From Pseudomonadota bacterium (GTDB lineage Bacteria > Pseudomonadota > Gammaproteobacteria > Burkholderiales > Ferrovaceae), in the NCBI GenBank assembly GCA_021804705.1, contig JAJZHC010000045.1, forward strand, positions 1-9,049: a stretch of DNA of 9,049 nt, read 5' to 3'. The translations under genes and the position numbers were made by a program. The notes beneath the pieces are model-generated. The model made no database searches. It saw nothing but the letters and a program-made list of their open reading frames with translations, and was not told the DNA's origin. Positions 1-6,525 of this stretch are shown one piece after another; the stretch's first letter is position 1, and each line of letters starts with the position of its first letter.

Positions 1-2
1 TC

Positions 3-743
3 GATTTCTGGAAAAAATGCATGGTTCAGTGGGGGCTGGGCATGGTGATGGCCCTGGCGGGATCTGGTGCATTTGCCAATCAGGCCGTCAAGCTGGATCA
101 TGCGCCCATAGACCCGTCGGACATGGCCTCCTTGCAACGTGGCGCACAGCATTTCATGAATTACTGCCTGACCTGCCACAGTGCGCAGTTTGCGCGCTAT
201 GATCTGCTCACGCGACTGGGCCTCACGGAGGAGCAGGTCAAAAAGAACCTGATCTTGACGGATGCCAAGATTGCGGATTACATGACCGTGGTTTTGAATC
301 CCAAGGATGCCAAGGCCTGGTTTGGCGTCCCGCCTCCCGACCTTTCCGTGGAGGCGCGCGTGCGTGGTGCCGATTGGTTATACACTTACCTGCGCTCATT
401 CTATCGGGATGACCAGAGAGACTCGGGATGGAACAATCTCGTATTTCACCAGGTCGCCATGCCGCACGTGTTGTACGAGTTGCAGGGTGAGCAGGTACTG
501 AAGGTTGAAGAGGGCAAGCCAGGCGAGCACCACGCGGCAACGCTGGTACTGGCCAAGCCAGGCAAGTTGTCTCCCAAGGAGTACGACCAGTTCACGGCCG
601 ACTTGGTGAACTATCTGGTTTTCATGGCAGAGCCCATGCAGCAAACGCGTATTCGCATCGGTTACGGAGTCATGATTTTTCTGGCACTGGCCTTTGTCAT
701 TACGAGAGCGCTCAAACACGAATACTGGAAAGATGTTCACTGA
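3..743 (+). CDS. petC: cytochrome c1 of the bc1 complex (5' end outside window)
   Basis: Cytochrome c1 carries electrons from the Rieske protein to soluble cytochrome c in the ubiquinol:cytochrome c oxidoreductase (complex III) of the inner membrane. Counting from the Met at base 21, a hydrophobic signal segment spans about residues 5-20, ending AFA. The covalent haem motif CLTCH is at residues 49-53. The family block WFGVPPPDLS lies at 100-109, followed by ADWLYTYLRSFYRD at 117-130. The probable axial Met ligand is M147 (VAMPHV), and a C-terminal membrane anchor covers about 213-229, ending in a basic tail. The frame is open to the left edge, and the codons before base 21 read DFWKKC, which would supply the positive n-region of the signal peptide. 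The true start is therefore probably upstream, and Met21 is only an internal candidate. In this group petA and petB normally precede petC; they would lie outside the window. sspA follows after 33 bases. Identification is secure; the start is not. Confidence 0.95.
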   Translation, partial: DFWKKCMVQWGLGMVMALAGSGAFANQAVKLDHAPIDPSDMASLQRGAQHFMNYCLTCHSAQFARYDLLTRLGLTEEQVKKNLILTDAKIADYMTVVLNPKDAKAWFGVPPPDLSVEARVRGADWLYTYLRSFYRDDQRDSGWNNLVFHQVAMPHVLYELQGEQVLKVEEGKPGEHHAATLVLAKPGKLSPKEYDQFTADLVNYLVFMAEPMQQTRIRIGYGVMIFLALAFVITRALKHEYWKDVH

Positions 744-776
744 TTTTTTGGCCACCCACCGAGCGAGTACCGTAGC

Positions 777-1376
777 ATGATGACCTTATACTCAGGAACC
801 ACCTGCCCTTTCAGCCAGCGCTGCCGCATCGTGCTGTTCGAAAAGGGAATGGATTTCCAGATCATTGATATCGATTTGTACAACATGCCGGAAGATATCG
901 GGGTGATGAACCCTTATAATCGCGTGCCTATTCTGGTGGAACGCGACCTGATCCTGTACGAATCCAATATCATCAACGAATACATCGACGAGCGCTTTCC
1001 GCATCCGCAATTGATGCCGGCTGACCCGGTGATGCGCGCCAGAGCCCGATTGTTCTTGTTCCGCTTCGAAGCAGAACTCTTCTCGCAGGTTTCGGTACTG
1101 GAAGCGGGCAACGCCAAGCTGGCGGACAAGGCACGTGCGATGATTCGTGAAAACCTGGTGCAGATCGCGCCGGTTTTCGTGAAGCAAAAATTCATGCTGG
1201 GTGAAGAATTTTCCATGCTGGATGTTGCGATCGCCCCGCTGTTGTGGCGGCTGGACCATTACCAGATCACCATGCCCAAGCAGGCCGCGCCACTGTTGAA
1301 ATACTCGGAGCGTCTTTTTTCTCGCCAGGCTTTCATCGATTCGATGACGCCTTCCGAAAAGGCCATGCGAAAATAA
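777..1376 (+). CDS. sspA: stringent starvation protein A (RNA polymerase-associated, GST fold)
   Basis: SspA binds RNA polymerase and alters transcription under starvation and acid stress. It has a glutathione S-transferase fold but is not known as a GST enzyme. The 199 residues fit the family (about 200-212). The N-terminal thioredoxin-like domain covers about 1-78, with CPFSQRCR at 10-17, the cis-Pro region RVPIL at 49-53 and LYESNIINEYIDERFP at 60-75. The PHP pocket motif conserved in SspA proteins is P75-H76-P77. The helical C-terminal domain includes FSMLDVAIAPLLWRLDHY at 145-162. Two consecutive ATG codons (777 and 780) could both start translation; neither has a strong Shine-Dalgarno sequence. 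The gene follows petC by 33 bases, and its TAA stop directly touches the sspB start. The petC–sspA–sspB order is a familiar betaproteobacterial arrangement. CPFS at the N-terminus resembles a glutaredoxin-type CxxS site, but I know it as common in betaproteobacterial SspA, so I draw no enzymatic conclusion. Confidence 0.95.
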   Translation: MMTLYSGTTCPFSQRCRIVLFEKGMDFQIIDIDLYNMPEDIGVMNPYNRVPILVERDLILYESNIINEYIDERFPHPQLMPADPVMRARARLFLFRFEAELFSQVSVLEAGNAKLADKARAMIRENLVQIAPVFVKQKFMLGEEFSMLDVAIAPLLWRLDHYQITMPKQAAPLLKYSERLFSRQAFIDSMTPSEKAMRK

Positions 1377-1811
1377 GTGGCTACTTCTTCAACAAAACCT
1401 TATTTGGCCCGCGCCTTGTGGGAATGGTGCAACGACAATGGCCTGACCCCCCTGATCCAGGTACAGGTGGAGGGTGAGCAGGCGCGGGTTCCCATGGAGT
1501 TTGTGAAGGATGGGCAGATCGTGCTGAACATCGGGCCGGCAGCAACCCGAAGCCTCACCATGAATAATGTGGAGATTCAGTTCAACGCGCGCTTTGGCGG
1601 CGTGTCCAGGGAAATTTCGGTGCCCTGGAGCGCAGTCAAGGGACTCTATGCACGTGAGACGGGTGAAGGGATGCTGTTTCCCCCGGAAGAAATTGAAACC
1701 GAAGATGTCACAGGAATTCCGGGTTCGCAGGAAGCCCAGGAGCCCAGTCTGGACATGGAGGCTGCCCCTCCACAAAACCAGAAGAAGCCGACGTTGACGC
1801 TCGTCAAATAG
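1377..1811 (+). CDS. sspB: ClpXP adaptor SspB, GTG start
   Basis: SspB binds the ssrA tag placed on stalled nascent proteins by tmRNA and tethers them to ClpXP for degradation. The folded tag-binding domain covers about residues 6-105, with the family features PYLARALWEWCNDNGLTP (8-25), VPMEFVKDGQIVLNI (38-52), FNARFGG (69-75) and LYARETGEGMLFPPEE (90-105). A flexible acidic and Pro/Gln-rich linker follows (106-136). The C-terminus KPTLTLVK is the short ClpX-docking peptide, matching the R/KPxLxVVK type seen in E. coli. At 144 residues it is slightly shorter than the E. coli protein, with the difference in the linker. The start is GTG at 1377, directly after the TAA of sspA; no better in-frame start exists before M40. 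The nearest purine-rich stretch, AAAAGG at 1357-1362, is too far away for a normal Shine-Dalgarno, so translation probably depends on ribosomes finishing sspA. Confidence 0.95.
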   Translation: MATSSTKPYLARALWEWCNDNGLTPLIQVQVEGEQARVPMEFVKDGQIVLNIGPAATRSLTMNNVEIQFNARFGGVSREISVPWSAVKGLYARETGEGMLFPPEEIETEDVTGIPGSQEAQEPSLDMEAAPPQNQKKPTLTLVK

Positions 1812-1837
1812 TCGCTCAAGCAGGTTCGCCTCAAAAT

Positions 1838-1913
1838 GCCGGCATAGCTCAGATGGTAGAGCAGCTGATTTGTAATCAGAAGGTCGTGGGTTCGATTCCT
1901 ACTGTCGGCACCA
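1838..1913 (+). tRNA. tRNA-Thr, anticodon TGT
   Basis: A complete 76-base cloverleaf with encoded CCA. The acceptor stem pairs 1838-1844 with 1903-1909 (one G-T pair), with discriminator A1910 and CCA at 1911-1913. The D arm is GCTC/GAGC. The anticodon loop TTTGTAA (1869-1875) places TGT at 1871-1873. The anticodon stem has four good pairs plus a terminal G-A mismatch (1864 with 1880). The T arm carries TTCGATT at 1891-1897. It is the counterpart of E. coli thrU. I see no convincing promoter directly in front and no terminator behind, so it may be cut out of an sspAB transcript. Confidence 0.97.
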
Positions 1914-1935
1914 ACAATTCATCGCGAGGAACGGG

Positions 1936-2724
1936 ATGAATGATTATTTGAAAAATAATCCATTTGATGGAACTCGCTATACAGGAGTTCGTGAAAACAT
2001 TGCCCGGTTTTTTTCAGGAAGGAAGGATTGGGAAGGGAAGTGCGTCATTGACCTGTCTTGCGGTGAAGGGGTCACGACCTTCATCCTTCGCCAACTGGGT
2101 GCCACCGTAACGCCCTACGAACTGATTCCCGATTGGAGCAAACTGGAGGACAAGCCGCTTTATGCGGATGTGCAAAAAGTGCTGCCCATCGAAGACGAGT
2201 CCGTGGATATGGTGGTGCTTCAGGAAGTCATCGAGCATCTCCCCAACCAGTTGCTGACCTTGCAAGAGGCCTATCGCATCCTGAAGCCTGGAGGCGAGCT
2301 GTTCATCACCACCCCCAGCAGAAGTTCGCTGCAATCAAGATTGAGTTATCTTGTGTTTGAAAGCGAGCATTTGAGATCCACTCCCTGGAGCTTCATTGAT
2401 GGCGTGTGGGGGAAAAATGATCAGGGTGAAAAGTATTTTGGGCACCTTTGGCTCATTGGAATTCAGCAACTCAACACGCTGGGCAAGGTTGCCGGATTTA
2501 CACGAACCGAGGCGCACATGACGGAGTGGGGAAAAACATCCGCTGTATTCATGGTGCTTTTTTATCCGTTCATTTTTCTTTTGAGTCTGCGGGCGTTTTA
2601 CCGGGATGTCAGAAAGTCCCCCAGAGAAGGGGATTACTACAAGGAAAAAGTGGCTCAGTTCAGGCTGAATGTGTCGCCCAGAGTTCTTCTCAGCAAATAT
2701 GCGTTTGTCAGCCTCTTCAAATAA
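1936..2724 (+). CDS. class I SAM-dependent methyltransferase, substrate unknown
   Basis: A 262-residue protein with a methyltransferase-11-type Rossmann domain. SAM-binding motif I is VIDLSCGEG at residues 37-45 and the acidic end of strand 2 is E62. VDMVVLQEVIEHLPNQLLTL is at 90-109, and the post-motif RILKPGGELFITTPS is at 114-128. The C-terminal part holds a hydrophobic segment at about 203-219 followed by basic residues, so the protein may sit on the inner membrane. Proteins of this build often modify sugars, lipids or quinone precursors, but nothing here fixes a substrate. The start ATG at 1936 is preceded by GAGGAA at a normal distance, only 22 bases after the tRNA-Thr CCA. Three sampled 60-base stretches gave about 40-47% G+C, lower than in the neighbouring genes, and the opening codons are AT-rich, which hints at transfer or later insertion. 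Confidence 0.8.
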   Translation: MNDYLKNNPFDGTRYTGVRENIARFFSGRKDWEGKCVIDLSCGEGVTTFILRQLGATVTPYELIPDWSKLEDKPLYADVQKVLPIEDESVDMVVLQEVIEHLPNQLLTLQEAYRILKPGGELFITTPSRSSLQSRLSYLVFESEHLRSTPWSFIDGVWGKNDQGEKYFGHLWLIGIQQLNTLGKVAGFTRTEAHMTEWGKTSAVFMVLFYPFIFLLSLRAFYRDVRKSPREGDYYKEKVAQFRLNVSPRVLLSKYAFVSLFK

Positions 2725-2874
2725 CGACTGCGTCTGCGCCATTGCGTTCGTTCACATGTACGGTTTTTGTCGCCGCATCACCGCATTACTTGCTTAAGAT
2801 CTGAAATTTGTTGAAATGACATATCCCGGAAAAGTTTGGACAATCCGGGTGTTCCAACAACGCGAGGATATTCC

Positions 2875-3393
2875 ATGAACAGGATTGTCATCCCCATCGG
2901 GCTGATGCTGGCCACAGCCTTCCCCGCTTTTGCTAACGACAGCGGTTTTTACATCGGCGCCGATGTGGGCAGGGTCAGTACGGATGTGAGCGGCCCAGAG
3001 CTTACCAAAAGCGTGGACGCCAGCCTGGGCCTGATCGGGGGGTATCAGCTCTCCAGGGCGCTGGCCGTCGAGGCACAGTACGACCGGATGGGAAAAATTG
3101 GCCTGGGCAATGATTATCGACTCAATGCCGCCTCTCTGGCTGCGATCGGGATCATTCCGGTAGGAAATACGAATTTCACCCTGAGGGGTAAATTCGGGTT
3201 TGCCAGAACGAGCCTGGACGCGCCAAACACTTCGAGCGAAAACGGAATCGTCGTGGGGATAGGCGGTCAGTACAAATTGACACAAACCGTAGGATTGCGT
3301 TTCGGTCTGGACCGATATGATGTGGGTAATTCAGCACTCATTCCCGGCGGGCATACCACAGAGCTTTATGGCGGAGTGGCCTACCGGTTCTGA
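2875..3393 (+). CDS. small outer-membrane beta-barrel protein (OmpA/porin-like)
   Basis: A 172-residue secreted protein of outer-membrane beta-barrel type. A signal peptide spans residues 1-20 (hydrophobic core IVIPIGLMLATAFP, cleavage probably after AFA). The mature part shows alternating, aromatic- and glycine-rich strands: FYIGADVGRV (25-34), LGLIGGYQL (51-59), LAVEAQYDRMG (63-73), ASLAAIGIIPV (86-96), FTLRGKFGFARTS (101-113), GIVVGIGGQYKL (124-135), VGLRFGLDRYDV (139-150) and TELYGGVAYRF (162-172). It ends in Phe, as expected for BAM-complex recognition, and the layout fits an eight-stranded barrel. The start at 2875 is chosen because GAGGA (2864-2868) is well placed and the signal peptide begins there; an in-frame ATG at 2836 would put an unlikely 13-residue tail before it. 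The 150 bases upstream contain no promoter I would trust. The exact role (pore, adhesin, structural) cannot be told. Confidence 0.8.
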   Translation: MNRIVIPIGLMLATAFPAFANDSGFYIGADVGRVSTDVSGPELTKSVDASLGLIGGYQLSRALAVEAQYDRMGKIGLGNDYRLNAASLAAIGIIPVGNTNFTLRGKFGFARTSLDAPNTSSENGIVVGIGGQYKLTQTVGLRFGLDRYDVGNSALIPGGHTTELYGGVAYRF

Positions 3394-3445
3394 GCGTAAA
3401 CGCGCTGGCAGGAAGCGGTATTCGGACATAACTAGGGGATGGTCA

Positions 3446-4366
3446 ATGAAAATCTGCATGATCGGACTGGGCAAGATGGGAGGCAACATGGCAACGCGGT
3501 TATGCCGCGGTGGTGTCTCGGTCGTTGGATATGATCGTTCTCCGGAGGTCCTGAACAGACTGGCGCAAGAGGCGGGTGTCATCCCGAGCGCCTCTCCTGC
3601 CCAGGCGGTGGCGCAGCTTGTATCACCGCGTATCGTCTGGCTGATGTTGCCCAGTGGCGCCGTGACGGAAAACCAGATCGCAGCGCTCACGCCCCTGCTG
3701 CAGCCAGGGGACGTCATCGTGGATGGCGGCAACTCAAACTACCACGACAGCCAGCGACGCGGTGAGTTGCTGGCCACAAAAGGCATTGGCTTCATGGACG
3801 CGGGCACTTCGGGAGGCATCTGGGGGCTGCAGAACGGCTACTGCCTGATGGTGGGGGCCGCACCCGAAGTGGCGGCGATCGTAGCACCAGTGCTCAGGAT
3901 CCTGGCACCCGCACCTGACCGCGGATGGGCGCATGTGGGACCTGTGGGCGCCGGACATTTTGTCAAGATGGTCCATAACGGTATCGAGTACGGCATGATG
4001 CAGGCCCTGGCCGAAGGCCTGACACTGCTGGAGGGCAAGCGTGAGTTTGCGCTTGACCTCGCAGGGATTACTGCGCTGTGGCAGGAAGGATCAGTGGTTC
4101 GAAGCTGGTTGCTGGACCTGACCGCTGAAGCATTGCAGTCTGATGCAACACTGGCCGCTGTGGCCCCATATGTGGCTGACTCCGGAGAAGGTCGCTGGAC
4201 GGCCATCGAAGCCATCGAGCAGGGGGTGGCAACCCCCGTGCTCAGCCTTGCCTTGCAGATGCGGTTTCAAAGTCAGGATGAGAGCGGTTACGGATTCAGG
4301 CTGCTTTCCCTGATGCGCAATGCCTTTGGCGGACACGCCATCAAGGATTCCCGTGAAAAATCCTGA
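3446..4366 (+). CDS. gnd: 6-phosphogluconate dehydrogenase, decarboxylating, short NAD-type
   Basis: Oxidises and decarboxylates 6-phosphogluconate to ribulose 5-phosphate in the cytoplasm. The 306 residues match the short (GndA/YqeC-like) class, not the roughly 470-residue NADP enzymes of E. coli type. The N-terminal Rossmann domain has GLGKMGGNM at 7-15. Substrate motifs follow: VDGGNSNYHDS (92-102), FMDAGTSGGIWG (116-127) and GHFVKMVHNGIEYGMMQ (170-186), in which K174, H177, N178 and E181 line up with the catalytic and substrate residues of the sheep enzyme. The end of beta-strand 2 reads GYDRS, so Asp30 stands where NADP enzymes have the N-R-T phosphate-binding residues. This suggests NAD use (inference). 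The start at 3446 has AGGGG at 3434-3438; the longer open frame from 3317 runs back through the beta-barrel gene and lacks family sequence. It overlaps zwf by 14 bases. Confidence 0.93.
   Translation: MKICMIGLGKMGGNMATRLCRGGVSVVGYDRSPEVLNRLAQEAGVIPSASPAQAVAQLVSPRIVWLMLPSGAVTENQIAALTPLLQPGDVIVDGGNSNYHDSQRRGELLATKGIGFMDAGTSGGIWGLQNGYCLMVGAAPEVAAIVAPVLRILAPAPDRGWAHVGPVGAGHFVKMVHNGIEYGMMQALAEGLTLLEGKREFALDLAGITALWQEGSVVRSWLLDLTAEALQSDATLAAVAPYVADSGEGRWTAIEAIEQGVATPVLSLALQMRFQSQDESGYGFRLLSLMRNAFGGHAIKDSREKS
4343..4347 (+). promoter_or_regulatory. ribosome binding site for zwf inside gnd
   Basis: AAGGA lies five bases before a GTG at 4353 and within the last codons of gnd. It decides the zwf start: the ATG at 4320, which gives a longer frame, has no comparable signal, and the conserved NADP/NAD-binding strand begins shortly after the GTG. 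Confidence 0.7.
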
Positions 4367-5858
4367 ACCCTGCACATTGGTTATTTTCGGTGCGCGTGGC
4401 AGTCTTTCACGACGCAAATTGATCCCGGCGCTCTACCAGCTGGAGCGCTCGGGGCGGCTGTCCGCCGACATGATCCTGGTGGGCTCCAGCCTTGAAGCCA
4501 TGGACCGGCAGGCCTGGCAGGATGAGGTGGTGAGCCTGCTGCAGGCCCGCGATCCGGTTGGGGCGAACACCCCCACGCTGGAGCGCTTCCGCAATCGATT
4601 GCACTACCATCGCATCGATCCGGAGCAACAGGAGTCGTATCACGCGCTGCAGGAAAAACTGGAACATACCCAGGGTTTTCCCGCCAACATGGTTTTCTAC
4701 ATGGCAGTGCGACCCGCGGATTATCCGGGCATCGTGGAGCATCTGGGGCAGTCGGGGTTGCTCAACGAGAAGGGCGGCTGGCGGAGGGTGGTCATCGAAA
4801 AGCCTTTCGGCTATGACCTGCTCAGCGCGCAGACCCTGCAGGCAGGGTTATACCGGCACCTGGACGAGCCTCAGATTTACCGCATCGATCATTATCTGGG
4901 CAAAGGCACGGTACAGAACGTCATGGTCTTCCGCTTTGCCAACTTGCTGCTGGAGCCGTTGTGGAACCAGCATTACGTGGATCACGTGCAGATCACGCAC
5001 TCCGAAATGCACGGCATCGAAGGGCGTGCAGATTACTACGAGGGTGCGGGTGCCCTGCGGGACATGATCCAGAGCCATTTGCTGCAGCTTCTGACGCTGG
5101 TGGCCATGGAACCCCCGGTCTCGCTGTCTGCCGAACACCTGCGCGACGAGAAGGTCAAGGTCCTGAAGGCCATCAGACCCATACCCCAAAACGCGGTGCA
5201 TGCCCATGCGTTTCGGGGGCAGTACGCCAGCGGCGTGATCGGGGGTGAGTCCGTGCCTGGCTATCTGGAAGAACCAGGCGTGGCCCCGGACAGCGTGACC
5301 GAAACCTATGCGGCACTGAGGGTCTATATTGACAATTGGCGTTGGGCTGGCGTGCCTTTTTATCTGAGGACCGGCAAGCGCATGGCAGAAAACAGTTCAG
5401 CCATCTGCATCCGCTTCAAGAGTCCGCCACAGGATCTGTTGCGCCAGTCTCGCCACGGTCCACCGCAACCCAACTGGATCATGCTGGGAATCCAGCCCAA
5501 CGACAGCCTCAGAATGGAAATGCAGGTCAAGATGCCCGGACTGGATTTGCAGACCCGCACCATCAGCCTGGATGCTACTTATCGCCAGGGTGAGGATGCA
5601 GACTACGATGCCTACGAGGAGTTGTTGCTGGACGTCATGCACGGCGATCACTCGCTGTTTTTGCGCATGGATGAAGTCGAGGCCGCCTGGCGTGTCGTCG
5701 ATCCGGTCATCAAGGTATGGTCCATGGAACGCGACTTCATCAACAGCTATCAGGCGGGCAGTTGGGGGCCGCGCGGTACCTATCGCCTCTTTTCGCGCGA
5801 TGACCAGTTCTGGCGCCATTCCCTGGACCCTGATGGTGCCGACCTGCAACCCTATTGA
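4353..5858 (+). CDS. zwf: glucose-6-phosphate dehydrogenase with unusual motif residues
   Basis: Oxidises glucose 6-phosphate to 6-phosphogluconolactone, the entry step of the oxidative pentose phosphate pathway. The 501 residues fit the family. Seen in order: cofactor strand LVIFGARGSLSRRKLIPALY (9-28), VVIEKPFG (146-153), YRIDHYLGKGTVQN (176-189), GALRDMIQSHLLQLL (233-247), LRDEKVKVLKAIRP (263-276), IDNWRWAGVPFYLRTGKRM (326-344) and YEELLLDVMHGDHSLF (421-436). The key residues K22 (RKL), K150, D179, H180, K184 and the presumed base H242 are present. Three positions depart from the E. coli enzyme and the usual consensus: GDL has become GSL (S17), LGKE has become LGKG (G185) and QNH has become QSH (S241). 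After strand 2 the sequence VGSSLEAMDRQAW lacks the arginine that normally holds the NADP 2'-phosphate and has E48 nearby. GTG start at 4353 overlaps gnd by 14 bases; pgl starts before zwf ends. An active enzyme is likely, with altered cofactor use. Confidence 0.93.
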   Translation: MKNPEPCTLVIFGARGSLSRRKLIPALYQLERSGRLSADMILVGSSLEAMDRQAWQDEVVSLLQARDPVGANTPTLERFRNRLHYHRIDPEQQESYHALQEKLEHTQGFPANMVFYMAVRPADYPGIVEHLGQSGLLNEKGGWRRVVIEKPFGYDLLSAQTLQAGLYRHLDEPQIYRIDHYLGKGTVQNVMVFRFANLLLEPLWNQHYVDHVQITHSEMHGIEGRADYYEGAGALRDMIQSHLLQLLTLVAMEPPVSLSAEHLRDEKVKVLKAIRPIPQNAVHAHAFRGQYASGVIGGESVPGYLEEPGVAPDSVTETYAALRVYIDNWRWAGVPFYLRTGKRMAENSSAICIRFKSPPQDLLRQSRHGPPQPNWIMLGIQPNDSLRMEMQVKMPGLDLQTRTISLDATYRQGEDADYDAYEELLLDVMHGDHSLFLRMDEVEAAWRVVDPVIKVWSMERDFINSYQAGSWGPRGTYRLFSRDDQFWRHSLDPDGADLQPY

Positions 5859-6522
5859 GGTGTTTGCAAATTCCGAAGACCTGGCCGTTGCTGCAGCCGG
5901 ACGCATAGCCGCACTTGCGGCACGTGCACAGGCCGAGCGCGGGGTCTTCCGCCTCGCGCTCTCGGGGGGCCGTACGCCGCACCGCTGTTACGAGCACCTG
6001 CGTCACGGCGCAATCAATTGGCTGCACACTGAAGTGTATTTCAGCGATGAGCGTTGCCTGCCGCGGGGAGATCCTGAACGCAACGATACAATGGCCCTCG
6101 AAACCCTGCTGCGCCACGTTCCGGTTCCCCCATCGCATATCCATTTCATTCCTGCAGAACTGGGGCCCACTGAGGCTGCTGCGGCGTATATCCGGGTGCT
6201 CGCTTCGGTGCAACCGCTCGACCTGGTTTTGCTGGGCATGGGGGAGGACGGGCATACCGCCAGCCTGTTTCCGGATGATTGCGTGTGGCGCAGCAAGGCG
6301 CTTGCCGTGCCGGTTGTGGATGCTCCAAAACCCCCGGCATTGCGGGTGTCGCTAGGACTCGATGTATTGAACGCTTCGCGCCATAAACTGTTTCTGGTCG
6401 CGGGGGCTGAAAAACACCAGGCCTTGCAGCGCATGAAAGAAGGGGCGCAATTTCCCGCTGCGCTGGTTGTGGGGGCCGAATGGTACGTGGACCAGGCTGC
6501 GTTGTCCGGCGAGGTTGGCTGA
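5833..6522 (+). CDS. pgl: 6-phosphogluconolactonase (DevB type)
   Basis: Hydrolyses 6-phosphogluconolactone to 6-phosphogluconate, the step between Zwf and Gnd. The 229 residues fit the DevB/SOL family. Motifs: LALSGGRTPHRCYEHL (41-56), VYFSDERCLPRGDPERND (68-85), LVLLGMGEDGHTASLFPD (131-148) and a late LRVSLGLDVLNASRHKLFLVAG (170-191). The SDER and GEDGHTASL segments supply the active-site residues of the family. ATG at 5833 is chosen because it gives a usual N-terminus and a 26-base overlap with zwf. A much longer open frame from 5572 runs through zwf and has no family similarity. GTG at 5836 or 5860 are alternatives; no clear Shine-Dalgarno sequence distinguishes them, so translation is probably coupled to zwf. 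The stop lies only three bases from the stop of the convergent lipoprotein gene. Confidence 0.92.
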   Translation: MVPTCNPIEVFANSEDLAVAAAGRIAALAARAQAERGVFRLALSGGRTPHRCYEHLRHGAINWLHTEVYFSDERCLPRGDPERNDTMALETLLRHVPVPPSHIHFIPAELGPTEAAAAYIRVLASVQPLDLVLLGMGEDGHTASLFPDDCVWRSKALAVPVVDAPKPPALRVSLGLDVLNASRHKLFLVAGAEKHQALQRMKEGAQFPAALVVGAEWYVDQAALSGEVG

Positions 6523-6525
6523 CTT

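Noticed and set aside
804..827. CPFSQRC in SspA as a glutaredoxin-like active site
   Set aside because: The motif is, to my knowledge, ordinary in betaproteobacterial SspA proteins, which act through RNA polymerase, so it is no sign of a new function.
1794..1807. TTGACG/CGTCAA inverted repeat at the end of sspB, as promoter or terminator
   Set aside because: The loop is too small for a stable RNA hairpin, there is no T run, and no -10 box stands 16-18 bases after TTGACG.
1900..2875. Integration of a mobile element at the 3' end of tRNA-Thr
   Set aside because: No second copy of the tRNA 3' end was found downstream and no integrase or transposase gene exists in the window; only the base composition hints at transfer.
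4558..5067. 169-codon + strand open frame inside zwf
   Set aside because: It is rich in Arg, Trp and Cys as expected of an off-frame reading of a GC-rich gene, and zwf motifs cover the same bases.
5397..5906. 169-codon - strand open frame across zwf and pgl
   Set aside because: It lies opposite strongly conserved coding sequence and has no motif or start signal.
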